The translations under genes and the position numbers were made by a program. Source: Paracoccaceae bacterium (lineage in GTDB: Bacteria > Pseudomonadota > Alphaproteobacteria > Rhodobacterales > Rhodobacteraceae). Taken from it: 64,000 bases of DNA. Location of the stretch: the NCBI GenBank assembly GCA_013214575.1, contig JABSSD010000005.1, positions 34,088 through 98,087 of the forward strand, in the 5' to 3' direction. Positions 24,647-32,715 of the stretch are shown piece by piece (position 1 is the stretch's first letter; each line of letters opens with the position of its first letter). The notes under the pieces were generated by a model. It did no database searches. It was not told where the DNA came from and was given only the letters and a program-made list of their open reading frames with translations.

Positions 24647-27600
24647 CTCGCAAAAATTTATCGCCCGAAATCGCGCTCCGCGGGTGCAGATCGAATATGA
24701 CGTCGAACTTTACGGCGCCGAGAAAAAGGTGCAATTGCCCTTTGTGATGGGGGTGATGAGCGATCTGGCAGGAAAATCCAGGGTGGCGCAACCCGCAGTG
24801 GCGGATCGTAAATTTCTGGAAATTGACGTTGATAACTTTGACGACCGGATGAAAGCAGTGGCTCCACGCGCGGCCTTTACGGTGGCCAATACGCTGACCG
24901 GAGAGGGCAATCTGGCGATTGATCTGACCTTTGAGAAGATGTCCGATTTCTCACCCGGGGCCATTGCCGCCAAGGTGGACAGTCTGGCGCCGCTGCTGGA
25001 GGCCCGCAGTCAGTTGAACAATCTGATGGCCTATATGGATGGTAAATCCGGCGCCGAGGCGCTGATCGAAAAAATCCTCGGCGATGCCGCCTTGTTGTCG
25101 GCTTTGTCCTCGGACGGGCCAGAGGCGGAGGCTGGGATGGCGGCGGCCCTGTCCAGCCTGCGGGACGTTGAGCTGGCGCAGGCAGAGGTTGACCAGAGTG
25201 ATGATATTCTGGCCGGCCTGAGCGCGCGCGCGCCGGAACAGACCGCTAAACCGGATGATCTGGGGTCGGCTCTGTCCAGCCTTGCAGCGGTTGAGGTCGA
25301 CGAGGCTTCTGAGGATGACAGCGCTGATATTCTGGGCGATCTCGCGGCGCAGGACGTGGTCGAGGAGGTCGACACCAGCTCTGCCGATGCTCTGTCCAGT
25401 CTGGCGGCGGTGGAAATTGCCGAGACTCCTGCGGATGACCGCGCTGATATTCTGGGCGACCTCGCGGCGCAGGATGTGGCCGAGGAGGTCGACACCAGCT
25501 CTGCCGACGCGCTGTCCAGTCTGGCGGCGGTAGAAATTGCTGAGAATCCTGCGGATGACGGCGCCGATATACTGGGTGACCTTGCGGCGCAGGGCGTGGT
25601 GGAGCAGGACGACACCAGCTCTGCCGATGCGCTGAGCAGCCTGTCGGCGGTGGAAATTGCCGAGACCCCTGCCGATGACGACGCCGATATATTGGGCGAC
25701 CTCGCGGCGCAGGAGGTGGCGGAGGAAGTCGATACCGGTGCCGATGATCTGGCCGATGTGCTGGGCAGTTTGGCGGAGCCTGACGATGTGGCGACGCCCC
25801 AAGACAGTGTCGATGACATTTTGGATGATCTGGGCGACCTGGGCACCGAAGAGACCGACGCGCCTTTGGATGATGGTGGGTTGGATGACCTGCTGGGGGA
25901 TCTGGGTGCCGCCGATGAGGTGCCGCCGACCAGCGATGTCGCGACCGATGAGGGTGGCGATCAAGGGCTGGATGATCTGTTGGGCGACCTGTCGGATGCT
26001 GAGGCGGGCGATGATCTGGACGGGTTGTTTTCTGATCTGGAGGACGAGGCTGCAGATGGTCCGCAGGACAGCGATGGTCTGGATGATTTGCTGGGTGATC
26101 TGACCGGGGCTGATGACAGCGGGCTTGAGGCTCTGCTGGGCGACAGCACCGAGGGTGAGGACGGTGATTTGGATCTGGACGATCTTTTGGGGTCGTTGGA
26201 GGATGACAGCCCTGAGGACGGCGCAGAGGTCAGAACTGAGGCGGCGGATGATTTAGACGATCTGCTGGGCGCTTTGGACAGTGACAGCGACGACGCCAGT
26301 TCGGATGACACTGCGGCAGCGGATGCAGTGGAACTCAGCCAGACTGAGGAGCCGGAATTTGCCTATGGCACCCTTAGTGCCGGCCGTCCCGAGCCGCAGA
26401 AACTGGTGCGCAAGCGGTTCCGTCTGGCCATCCTTGGCGATTTCTCGGGTCGGGCGGCGAAAGGGATTGTCGAGATCGGCGATGATCTGGCCGCCCGCCG
26501 GGGGGTCATTCTGGACCCAGATACCATTGAAGATGTGATTGAGAGCTTTGCCACTGAACTGATGTTGCCGATCGGCCGGGACGGCACCGGCATGGCGGTG
26601 AAATTGGGTGGGCTGGACGACCTGCACCCGGATGAACTGTATGAAAACGTCGAGCTGTTTTCCGAGTTGGTCGGGCTGCGCAAGCAGTTGCAAAGCGGTG
26701 TGACGGCGGATCATGCGGCCAATACGCTTCGGGCCTGGGGTGAGAAACACGGCACCCGCGTCAGCCCTCCGAAACCCCGCTCCGGCGGCAATGCGGTGCC
26801 TGCGGATTGCCGGTTGAGCGCGTTCCAGCTGTTGGTTGGCGATGCCGAGAACAAGTTGGGGCAGGCCTCGCCCGTGCAGGATCTGCTGGCGCGGGTGGTT
26901 GGCCCGCATATTCGGGCGCTGCCCAATGCGGATGTGGCCGCAATGATTGTGGCGGTGGACGCGGCGCTGTCGGATGCCATGCGCATGGTGTTGCACCACC
27001 CCGAGTTTCAGTCGTTAGAGGCGCAGTGGCGCACGCTGGATCTGATCGCGCGATCCGTTGAGGACGACGATACGCTGGACGTGATGCTATATGACATCTC
27101 GGCCGAGGAACTGGCGGCAGATCTGACCGCAGCCGAGGATCTGAGCGACAGCGGTTTTGTCAGGTTGCTGACGGGGGAACCGCTGGACGAGGAAAACGGC
27201 CGTGGCGGGTATTCGGCGCTGATCGGGTTGTATCAGTTTGAGGAAACCCCGCCCCATGCAGAATTGCTGGGCCGGATCGCGCGGGTTGCGGCGCATGTGG
27301 ATGCGCCTTTCCTGGCCGGGATATCGCCTGCATTCCTGGAGACGGAAAAAGCCAAACTGCCCGCAGTGGTGACCAAGGCCTGGGACACGCTGCGGGGCAT
27401 GGCTGAGGCGGGGCATTTGGGTCTGGTGTCGCCACGCTTTATGCTGCGCCGCCCATATGGCGCCAAGAGCGAGCCGATCTATGCGTTCCAGTTTGAGGAA
27501 TTCACCGAAAGCGAAGGTCTGCGCGGCCTGCTTTGGGCCAACCCGGTGGTGCTGGCGGCAATCCTTTTGGCGCGCTCGTTCAAGCAGAACGGCGCCTCGA

Positions 27601-28073
27601 TGGGGCTGGGGCAGATCATGTCGCTGGGCGATATTCCGTTTCACTATGTCAATGATCGCTATGGTGATCAGGTGGCGCTGCCCTGCACCGAGCGCAATAT
27701 CAATCTGGACAAGATCGCGCTGGCACAGGAGCGCGGATTTATGGCGGTGTCGGCGATCAAGGGACGGGACGAGATCCGCCTGACCTCGTTTGGCTCGCTG
27801 GCGGGCGGCGATATTCTGGGGCCCTGGACCGGCATGCCAGCGCCGCAACCGTCGCCGCCGGATCCAAAACCGGTCGCTGCGGCAGACCCGGACGGCGATG
27901 ATCTTGACGATCTGGGGCTGGACGATCTGGACCTTGGCCTTGATGACGATGATAGTGGCCTGGGTGATCTTGACGATCTTCTGGCCGGATTTGGCGATGA
28001 TACCGATGACAGCGGCGAGGATGACGCTGACAGTATGGACGCCGATCTTGCTGCCCTGTTGGACGATTTATGA
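24636..28073 (+). CDS. Giant TssB - acidic repeat linker - TssC-like fusion protein
   Basis: 1145 residues. Residues 1-165 are a complete TssB domain, near identical to TssB at 12824. Residues about 166-582 are a very acidic linker with four tandem 40-residue repeats (residues 213-372, unit starting LSSLAAVE, containing ADILGDLAAQ) and then DDLLGDL-type motifs. Residues about 586-690 look like a further TssB-like domain (FRLAILGDFSGR; KLGGLDDLHPDELYENVELF). Residues about 745-1067 match TssC (VLHHPEFQSLEAQWRTLDL; YSALIGLYQFEETPPHAELL; MLRRPYGAKSEPI). The last TssC region is missing and replaced by an acidic tail. It resembles the extra TssC40/ImpD protein of Agrobacterium/Rhizobium T6SS but with TssB fused. 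It may cap or adapt the sheath rather than build it. Confidence 0.88.
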   Translation: MASSSQKFIARNRAPRVQIEYDVELYGAEKKVQLPFVMGVMSDLAGKSRVAQPAVADRKFLEIDVDNFDDRMKAVAPRAAFTVANTLTGEGNLAIDLTFEKMSDFSPGAIAAKVDSLAPLLEARSQLNNLMAYMDGKSGAEALIEKILGDAALLSALSSDGPEAEAGMAAALSSLRDVELAQAEVDQSDDILAGLSARAPEQTAKPDDLGSALSSLAAVEVDEASEDDSADILGDLAAQDVVEEVDTSSADALSSLAAVEIAETPADDRADILGDLAAQDVAEEVDTSSADALSSLAAVEIAENPADDGADILGDLAAQGVVEQDDTSSADALSSLSAVEIAETPADDDADILGDLAAQEVAEEVDTGADDLADVLGSLAEPDDVATPQDSVDDILDDLGDLGTEETDAPLDDGGLDDLLGDLGAADEVPPTSDVATDEGGDQGLDDLLGDLSDAEAGDDLDGLFSDLEDEAADGPQDSDGLDDLLGDLTGADDSGLEALLGDSTEGEDGDLDLDDLLGSLEDDSPEDGAEVRTEAADDLDDLLGALDSDSDDASSDDTAAADAVELSQTEEPEFAYGTLSAGRPEPQKLVRKRFRLAILGDFSGRAAKGIVEIGDDLAARRGVILDPDTIEDVIESFATELMLPIGRDGTGMAVKLGGLDDLHPDELYENVELFSELVGLRKQLQSGVTADHAANTLRAWGEKHGTRVSPPKPRSGGNAVPADCRLSAFQLLVGDAENKLGQASPVQDLLARVVGPHIRALPNADVAAMIVAVDAALSDAMRMVLHHPEFQSLEAQWRTLDLIARSVEDDDTLDVMLYDISAEELAADLTAAEDLSDSGFVRLLTGEPLDEENGRGGYSALIGLYQFEETPPHAELLGRIARVAAHVDAPFLAGISPAFLETEKAKLPAVVTKAWDTLRGMAEAGHLGLVSPRFMLRRPYGAKSEPIYAFQFEEFTESEGLRGLLWANPVVLAAILLARSFKQNGASMGLGQIMSLGDIPFHYVNDRYGDQVALPCTERNINLDKIALAQERGFMAVSAIKGRDEIRLTSFGSLAGGDILGPWTGMPAPQPSPPDPKPVAAADPDGDDLDDLGLDDLDLGLDDDDSGLGDLDDLLAGFGDDTDDSGEDDADSMDADLAALLDDL
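25272..25751 (+). repeat. Four tandem 120-base repeats encoding acidic 40-residue units
   Basis: Units begin at 25272, 25392, 25512 and 25632, each with CTG(TCC/AGC)AG encoding LSSL. They encode LSSLAAVE(V/I).E..(A/E)DD.ADILGDLAAQ with TSSADA at the end; the fourth unit diverges after DT. Being exactly in frame, the repeats could expand or shrink without breaking the protein. Confidence 0.9.
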
Positions 28074-28136
28074 TGTTAACATTTCGCATATCAATGTATT
28101 TTTTGTGCCCGGTTTGCCCCGGTGAAAAGAGGCGTC

Positions 28137-30236
28137 ATGGCTGAAAGTAAACCACATGATCATAGCATTGTCTGGATGACCGGCAGTTATAAGGCCCGCG
28201 ATCTGCTGCTGAAACGTGCGATCATACGCGAAGGTTTGAGCAAGCTGACCGAGACCACGGTTGAGTTTCAGTGCAAGAACAAGGCGGTGAAGCTGGATCA
28301 GATTGTCGGCCAAACCATGAACCTGCATGTGATGACCGATGACGGTGTTGATCAGAAGTATTCCGGCCTGTGTATCTCGGTTGAAAACCTCGGGATGCGG
28401 GATGGGTACGGTCACTACGTGGCCGAGGTGCGCCCGTGGTTCTGGCTGCTGACCCGGACCCAGGATTGTCGGGTGTTCCAAAACCTGTCGTCGGTCGACA
28501 TCATCAAGCAGATCCTGAACGAACATGGCTTCAGCGATTTCAGGGACCGGCTGAGCGGCAGCTATGAGGCCCGTGAATACTGCCTTCAGTATCGTGAAAG
28601 CGATTTTGATTTCATCTGCCGCCTGATGGAAGAAGAGGGGATCTATTACTATTTCGACAGTACCAGCGATAAGAATGCGACCGAAAAGCTGCTGCTCTGC
28701 GACGGTGTCAGCGGCCATTCTCCGATCAGTGGGACGTCAACGATAGAATTCCACGCGCGTGATGACGCAGACCGGCGGCGCAAGGATCACATTGCGGAAT
28801 GGGGCCGCGAAGAGCTTCTGACACGGGGCAAAGTGACCCTGAACGATTTTGATTTCCTGTCGCCATCTGCAGATCTGAAGGTGAACAACAAAATCGAAAA
28901 AGGCAGTCATAACCACAAGGATTATGAGGTTTATGACTATCCGGGGCACTATCGTAAAAACTCCGGGCTGGGCAACACTCAGGCGCGGGTGCGGATGGAG
29001 GCCGAGGCGATACGGCACAAACGCTGGCGTGGCGCGTCAAGCGTGCGGGGGCTGGCGACCGGCTATACTTTCAAGCTGAAGAACCACCCGGAAAAGGACG
29101 CCAACGCTGAATATCTGGTGGTGGATTGTGTGCACTACCTGCAGGTGGCCGGGGATTTCTCTGAGCGCGAGTCACAGCAGCGACGGCCCAAGAACAGCGG
29201 CGAGATGCGCCACGATCTGAAGGCCGCAAACATGGAGTTCCCCGAGGAGATGAAGGGCGACGCCTATGCTTCGACCTTTGGCGCCATTCCCAAGCAGGAC
29301 CAGTACCGGGCGCCACTGACGACCCCCTGGCCCGAGATTTCCGGGCTCCATACTGCCATCGTCACCGGCCCGGCAGGCGACGAAATCTGGACCAATGAAC
29401 ATGGCCAGATCAAGGTGCAGTTCCACTGGGACCGCGAAGGCGAAAGTGACGAAAAATCCTCGTGTTTTGTGCGGGTGGTGACGCCGTGGTCCGGCAAAGG
29501 CTGGGGCATGGTGGCGGTGCCGCGTATCGGCCAAGAGGTGGTCATTCAGTTCGAAGAGGGTGATCCCGACCGGCCAATCTGCACCGGAATGCTGTATAAC
29601 AAGGACACCATGCCACCCTATAACTACCCGGATGATCAGACCCAGATGGGGTTCAAGACCAACTCCTCCAAGGGCGGCGGTGGCTATAATGAGTGGATGT
29701 TCGAGGATAAAAAAGACGCAGAAATGATGCGAGTGCAGGCGCAAAAAGATCACCAGATGCTCGTCAAAAATAAGTCGGTGGTGACCATTGGTGTCGATGA
29801 AATTGACGCCGGCGCGCATGACGACGACGGCTGCCTGAGCCTGGTGGTCAAGCAAGATGTGACCGAGACCCTGCTGGATGGGGATCATTATTTCACCATC
29901 GAGACCGGCAGCCAGGAAATTGAGATCAAGACGGATAAGACCCAGACCATCGAGGGCAAGCACACCAAGACCATCACCGGAAATGATGCGACAACTGTGA
30001 AAACGGGTAATATGACGGTGGATGTCAGCTCGGGTAAGATCGAAATGACCGCAGCAATTGAAATTTTGCTTAAGGTTGGCGGATCTTCGATTAAGATCGA
30101 CAATTCTGGGGTGACAATCAAAGGGCCAATGATCAAGATCGAAGGCACGGCCATGGTCGAAGCCAAGGCCCCCATGACGACCGTTAAGGGAGACGCTATG
30201 CTGACCCTTAAGGGTGGTCTGACGCTGATAAACTAG
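28137..30236 (+). CDS. vgrG: T6SS spike protein VgrG (TssI)
   Basis: About 699 residues from the ATG at 28137, which has AGAGG upstream; a GTG at 28122 lacks a ribosome site. N-terminal gp27-like part (AIIREGLSKLTETTVEFQCK; CLQYRESDFDFICRLMEEEG, the conserved VgrG signature). Then the gp5 OB-fold (GQIKVQFHWDREGESD; GWGMVAVPRIGQEVVIQFEE; DPDRPICTGMLYN). A C-terminal beta-helix needle follows (about 560-699) with repeated TxTIxG/KTDKTQTIEGKHTKTITG patterns. No extra catalytic domain after the needle, so effectors must be carried by partners. Followed by a DUF6931-like gene and PAAR. Confidence 0.96.
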   Translation: MAESKPHDHSIVWMTGSYKARDLLLKRAIIREGLSKLTETTVEFQCKNKAVKLDQIVGQTMNLHVMTDDGVDQKYSGLCISVENLGMRDGYGHYVAEVRPWFWLLTRTQDCRVFQNLSSVDIIKQILNEHGFSDFRDRLSGSYEAREYCLQYRESDFDFICRLMEEEGIYYYFDSTSDKNATEKLLLCDGVSGHSPISGTSTIEFHARDDADRRRKDHIAEWGREELLTRGKVTLNDFDFLSPSADLKVNNKIEKGSHNHKDYEVYDYPGHYRKNSGLGNTQARVRMEAEAIRHKRWRGASSVRGLATGYTFKLKNHPEKDANAEYLVVDCVHYLQVAGDFSERESQQRRPKNSGEMRHDLKAANMEFPEEMKGDAYASTFGAIPKQDQYRAPLTTPWPEISGLHTAIVTGPAGDEIWTNEHGQIKVQFHWDREGESDEKSSCFVRVVTPWSGKGWGMVAVPRIGQEVVIQFEEGDPDRPICTGMLYNKDTMPPYNYPDDQTQMGFKTNSSKGGGGYNEWMFEDKKDAEMMRVQAQKDHQMLVKNKSVVTIGVDEIDAGAHDDDGCLSLVVKQDVTETLLDGDHYFTIETGSQEIEIKTDKTQTIEGKHTKTITGNDATTVKTGNMTVDVSSGKIEMTAAIEILLKVGGSSIKIDNSGVTIKGPMIKIEGTAMVEAKAPMTTVKGDAMLTLKGGLTLIN

Positions 30237-30245
30237 GTGGGACCG

Positions 30246-30848
30246 ATGATTTTTAATGACTTGGTAAAAATGCCGACTGACCCGGTGGCCAAATTGCTGT
30301 CACGGGCCAATGTCATGTTGAAAACACCGTTGCAGGCGCCACCGACGGCAGGCGCCTCTGAGGTGCTGCAAGAGCTGAGCGACAAGGGCGCGCTGGTGGA
30401 TCTGTTGCGGCTGCTGGCAATCTTGCTGCCACCGCGCGAGAGGGTCTGGTGGGCCTGTCTGGCGGCCCGCGATTATATCGGGCCACGGTCGGACAATGAT
30501 CCGCCCTCGCTGACCGCATCCGAGGCCTGGGTTTACGAGCCGTCGGAAGAAAACCGCGATGCGGCGCGGATAACCTTGGACCATGCCTATATCGATGATG
30601 ACACGGTGAATTGCGCGCTGGCTGTGTTGTATGCGGACGGCACCCTGGGACCGGGGGACCTGAAACAATATCCCGCGCCTGCCGGGGCCTCGGAAACTGC
30701 AGCATTTGCCATGAATATGGTGGCCTTGTCGGAATTGTCTGATAAGTTTGAAGAGCATGGCCAGATTTTGGTCGAGCGGGCGGTGAATATTGGGCGCGGT
30801 GGCAATGGGCAAGCGGATTCTGTTCAACCCCTAAAAGACAACGATTAA
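30246..30848 (+). CDS. DUF6931-like protein, probable VgrG/PAAR-associated adaptor
   Basis: 200 residues from ATG 30246, with AGGTGGG directly upstream; a GTG at 30237 is possible. Helical, with conserved-looking LLPPRERVWWACLAARDY (near 60-77), as in the DUF6931 family that occurs beside VgrG and PAAR genes. Ends in an acidic/polar tail. No signal peptide. Position between vgrG and PAAR suggests an adaptor or chaperone that loads cargo on the spike. Family assignment rests on pattern memory and is moderate. Confidence 0.7.
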   Translation: MIFNDLVKMPTDPVAKLLSRANVMLKTPLQAPPTAGASEVLQELSDKGALVDLLRLLAILLPPRERVWWACLAARDYIGPRSDNDPPSLTASEAWVYEPSEENRDAARITLDHAYIDDDTVNCALAVLYADGTLGPGDLKQYPAPAGASETAAFAMNMVALSELSDKFEEHGQILVERAVNIGRGGNGQADSVQPLKDND

Positions 30849-30866
30849 CGAGGAGGAAGGTTAGCC

Positions 30867-31166
30867 ATGGGAATGCCCCAAGCCCGTCTTACGGATCTAC
30901 ATGCCTGCATGTTGCCTTCGATACCGCCGCCGCCGGTGCTGCCGGTGCCGACCCCTATTTTGCCACCCTGTGCAGTGACTGTACTGGTCGGTAAACTGCC
31001 GGCCGCGCGGCTGACGGATATGGTGACTGCGGCGCCGCCGCATCCCATTATCAAAGGCTCGATGACTGTTTTGATCAACAAACTTCCTGCGGCCCGGGTT
31101 ATGGACAACGCTGCCTGCGGTGGCTTGATCCTCAAAGGCGAGTTTACTGTTTTGGTCGGAGGATAA
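30867..31166 (+). CDS. PAAR-domain spike tip protein
   Basis: 99 residues forming one PAAR domain and nothing else. Pattern: QARLTDLHACML ... ILPPCAVTVLVGKLPAARLTD ... HPIIKGSMTVLINKLPAARVMD ... GEFTVLVGG, with His and Cys residues placed for metal binding. It sharpens the VgrG tip. Strong ribosome site (GGAGGAAGG). It lies eight bases before tagH. Confidence 0.93.
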   Translation: MGMPQARLTDLHACMLPSIPPPPVLPVPTPILPPCAVTVLVGKLPAARLTDMVTAAPPHPIIKGSMTVLINKLPAARVMDNAACGGLILKGEFTVLVGG

Positions 31167-31174
31167 CGCCACTT

Positions 31175-32671
31175 ATGGCCGTGACACTAAAATTTCAAAG
31201 CTCGGGCTCCATTCCCGGAGATTCTGCGCCGGTGCCGATGCGCGGTCCCAGCCTGACGGTGGGGCGGGGCAACAGCAATGATCTGGTGCTGCCGGATCCC
31301 GACCAGCTGCTGTCGCGCACGCACTGTGTGATCGAAGACCACAACGGCAATATCGTGGTGGTCGATCTCAGCTCAAACGGAACCTTTCTGAACTACTCGA
31401 AAATCCCGCTGGGACGGACCCCAACCCCGTTGAATAATGGTGATGTATTGTGCATCGGCAATTACGAGATGGTGGTGGATATCCGCGATGAGCTGGCGGA
31501 AGCTGGCGATATGATTGCCGCCCCGGCCGCCCAGGCGCAGGTGTCGCATGGCAATGCCGACAACGCGCCTGACCCGATGGACCTGCTGGACGATGTCGGG
31601 CCGGGTAGTGATTTCCTGGATGATCTTCTGGGCGGATCCAAACCCACTGGCCCGTCGCAGATGAATCCGGTTGATCCGATCGACGACCTGCTGCCGCCAA
31701 TGGGCGAGGACGAAGATCCGTTTTTCCAGAAATCCAGTGATGGCCGCGAGGGCGACGGCGCCAGTCTGCCCAGCCACAATCCTTCGGCACAGGATGCGTT
31801 TTCGCCGCAGATGGCCCAGGCCCCGGCCTCAATCCCGGATGATTGGGATGATGACTTTTTGTCCGGCATAGGCGGTGTTTCACCGTCACCGTCACCGTCA
31901 CCGTCACCGTCAGCCGCTCCCAAAGACCCCTTTATCGAGCCTTCTGATCAGGTGGCTGTGGCGCCGCCCCCAGTGGCTCCTCCAGTGGCGCCGCGTCAGC
32001 CGACAGCGCCGCCGGTTATCACCCGACCAACGGCCGAGCCTGTAGCGGTCAAACAAAGCCCGCCGGCGCCGTCGGACAGCACTGATCAGCGGGCTGCAAT
32101 TGAGGCCTTCCTGAGCGGCCTGGGGGCCGAGGGACTGGAGATCAAATCCGAAGATCACCTGAACACAATGGCCCGTATGGGGCGGGTCATGCGCACTCTG
32201 GTTACCGGATTGCGGGAAATCCTGATGACACGGGCGTCGATCAAATCCGAGTTTCGCATTGAGCAGACGATGATCTCGGCCGGCGGCAACAATCCGTTGA
32301 AATTCTCCATCACCCCCGAACAGGCGGTTGAGGCGATGGTGCTGCCGGCGACGCGGGGCTACCTGAGCCCGGAAACCGCCGCCGAGCAGGCGCTGAATGA
32401 TATCAAGGCGCATGAAGTGGCGATGATGACGGGTATGGAGGCGGCGCTGAAAGGTGTGCTGACCCGGTTAGATCCCAAAGTGCTGGAGACCCAAATCCAG
32501 GACAAGGGCGGCATTAGTGGCCTGCTGAAGGGCAAAAAGGCACGCTATTGGGACGTCTACGAACGGCTATATTCCGAGATTTCGGACCAGGCTGAAAATG
32601 ATTTTCATGAACTGTTCAGCCGCGAATTCTCGCGGGCTTATAAGCAACAATTGGACAGACTAAAAAAATAA
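31175..32671 (+). CDS. tagH: T6SS FHA-domain protein TagH/Fha
   Basis: 498 residues. FHA domain at about 20-105 (LTVGRGNSNDLVLPDPDQLL, SRTHCVIE, LSSNGTFLN), which reads phosphothreonine. A long low-complexity Pro/Asp/Ser linker (about 110-305) follows. The C-terminal T6SS-FHA domain is at about 310-498 (AAIEAFLSGLGAEG; MARMGRVMRTLVTGLREILM; KARYWDVYERLYSEI). In the threonine phosphorylation pathway the kinase modifies Fha and this turns on T6SS assembly. Kinase and phosphatase are both present downstream. The linker holds a five-copy hexanucleotide repeat. Confidence 0.94.
   Translation: MAVTLKFQSSGSIPGDSAPVPMRGPSLTVGRGNSNDLVLPDPDQLLSRTHCVIEDHNGNIVVVDLSSNGTFLNYSKIPLGRTPTPLNNGDVLCIGNYEMVVDIRDELAEAGDMIAAPAAQAQVSHGNADNAPDPMDLLDDVGPGSDFLDDLLGGSKPTGPSQMNPVDPIDDLLPPMGEDEDPFFQKSSDGREGDGASLPSHNPSAQDAFSPQMAQAPASIPDDWDDDFLSGIGGVSPSPSPSPSPSAAPKDPFIEPSDQVAVAPPPVAPPVAPRQPTAPPVITRPTAEPVAVKQSPPAPSDSTDQRAAIEAFLSGLGAEGLEIKSEDHLNTMARMGRVMRTLVTGLREILMTRASIKSEFRIEQTMISAGGNNPLKFSITPEQAVEAMVLPATRGYLSPETAAEQALNDIKAHEVAMMTGMEAALKGVLTRLDPKVLETQIQDKGGISGLLKGKKARYWDVYERLYSEISDQAENDFHELFSREFSRAYKQQLDRLKK
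31881..31910 (+). repeat. Hexanucleotide microsatellite (CACCGT)x5 in tagH
   Basis: Five perfect copies of CACCGT encode alternating Ser-Pro in the linker of TagH. Slippage would change linker length by two residues per unit but never the frame. Confidence 0.85.
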
Positions 32672-32715
32672 TCAGCGCCATCGCGTTGACCTAAAGTTAA
32701 GAAGAGGAGATCCAG

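Noticed and set aside
25272..25751. CRISPR array
   Set aside because: The repeats are 120 bases long, contiguous, without spacers and in frame with a coding gene.
25031..25846. Ser/Ala-rich open frame opposite the acidic repeats
   Set aside because: The acidic Asp/Ala/Leu repeats give Ser/Arg/Ala-rich text when read backwards. No start signal and no domain.
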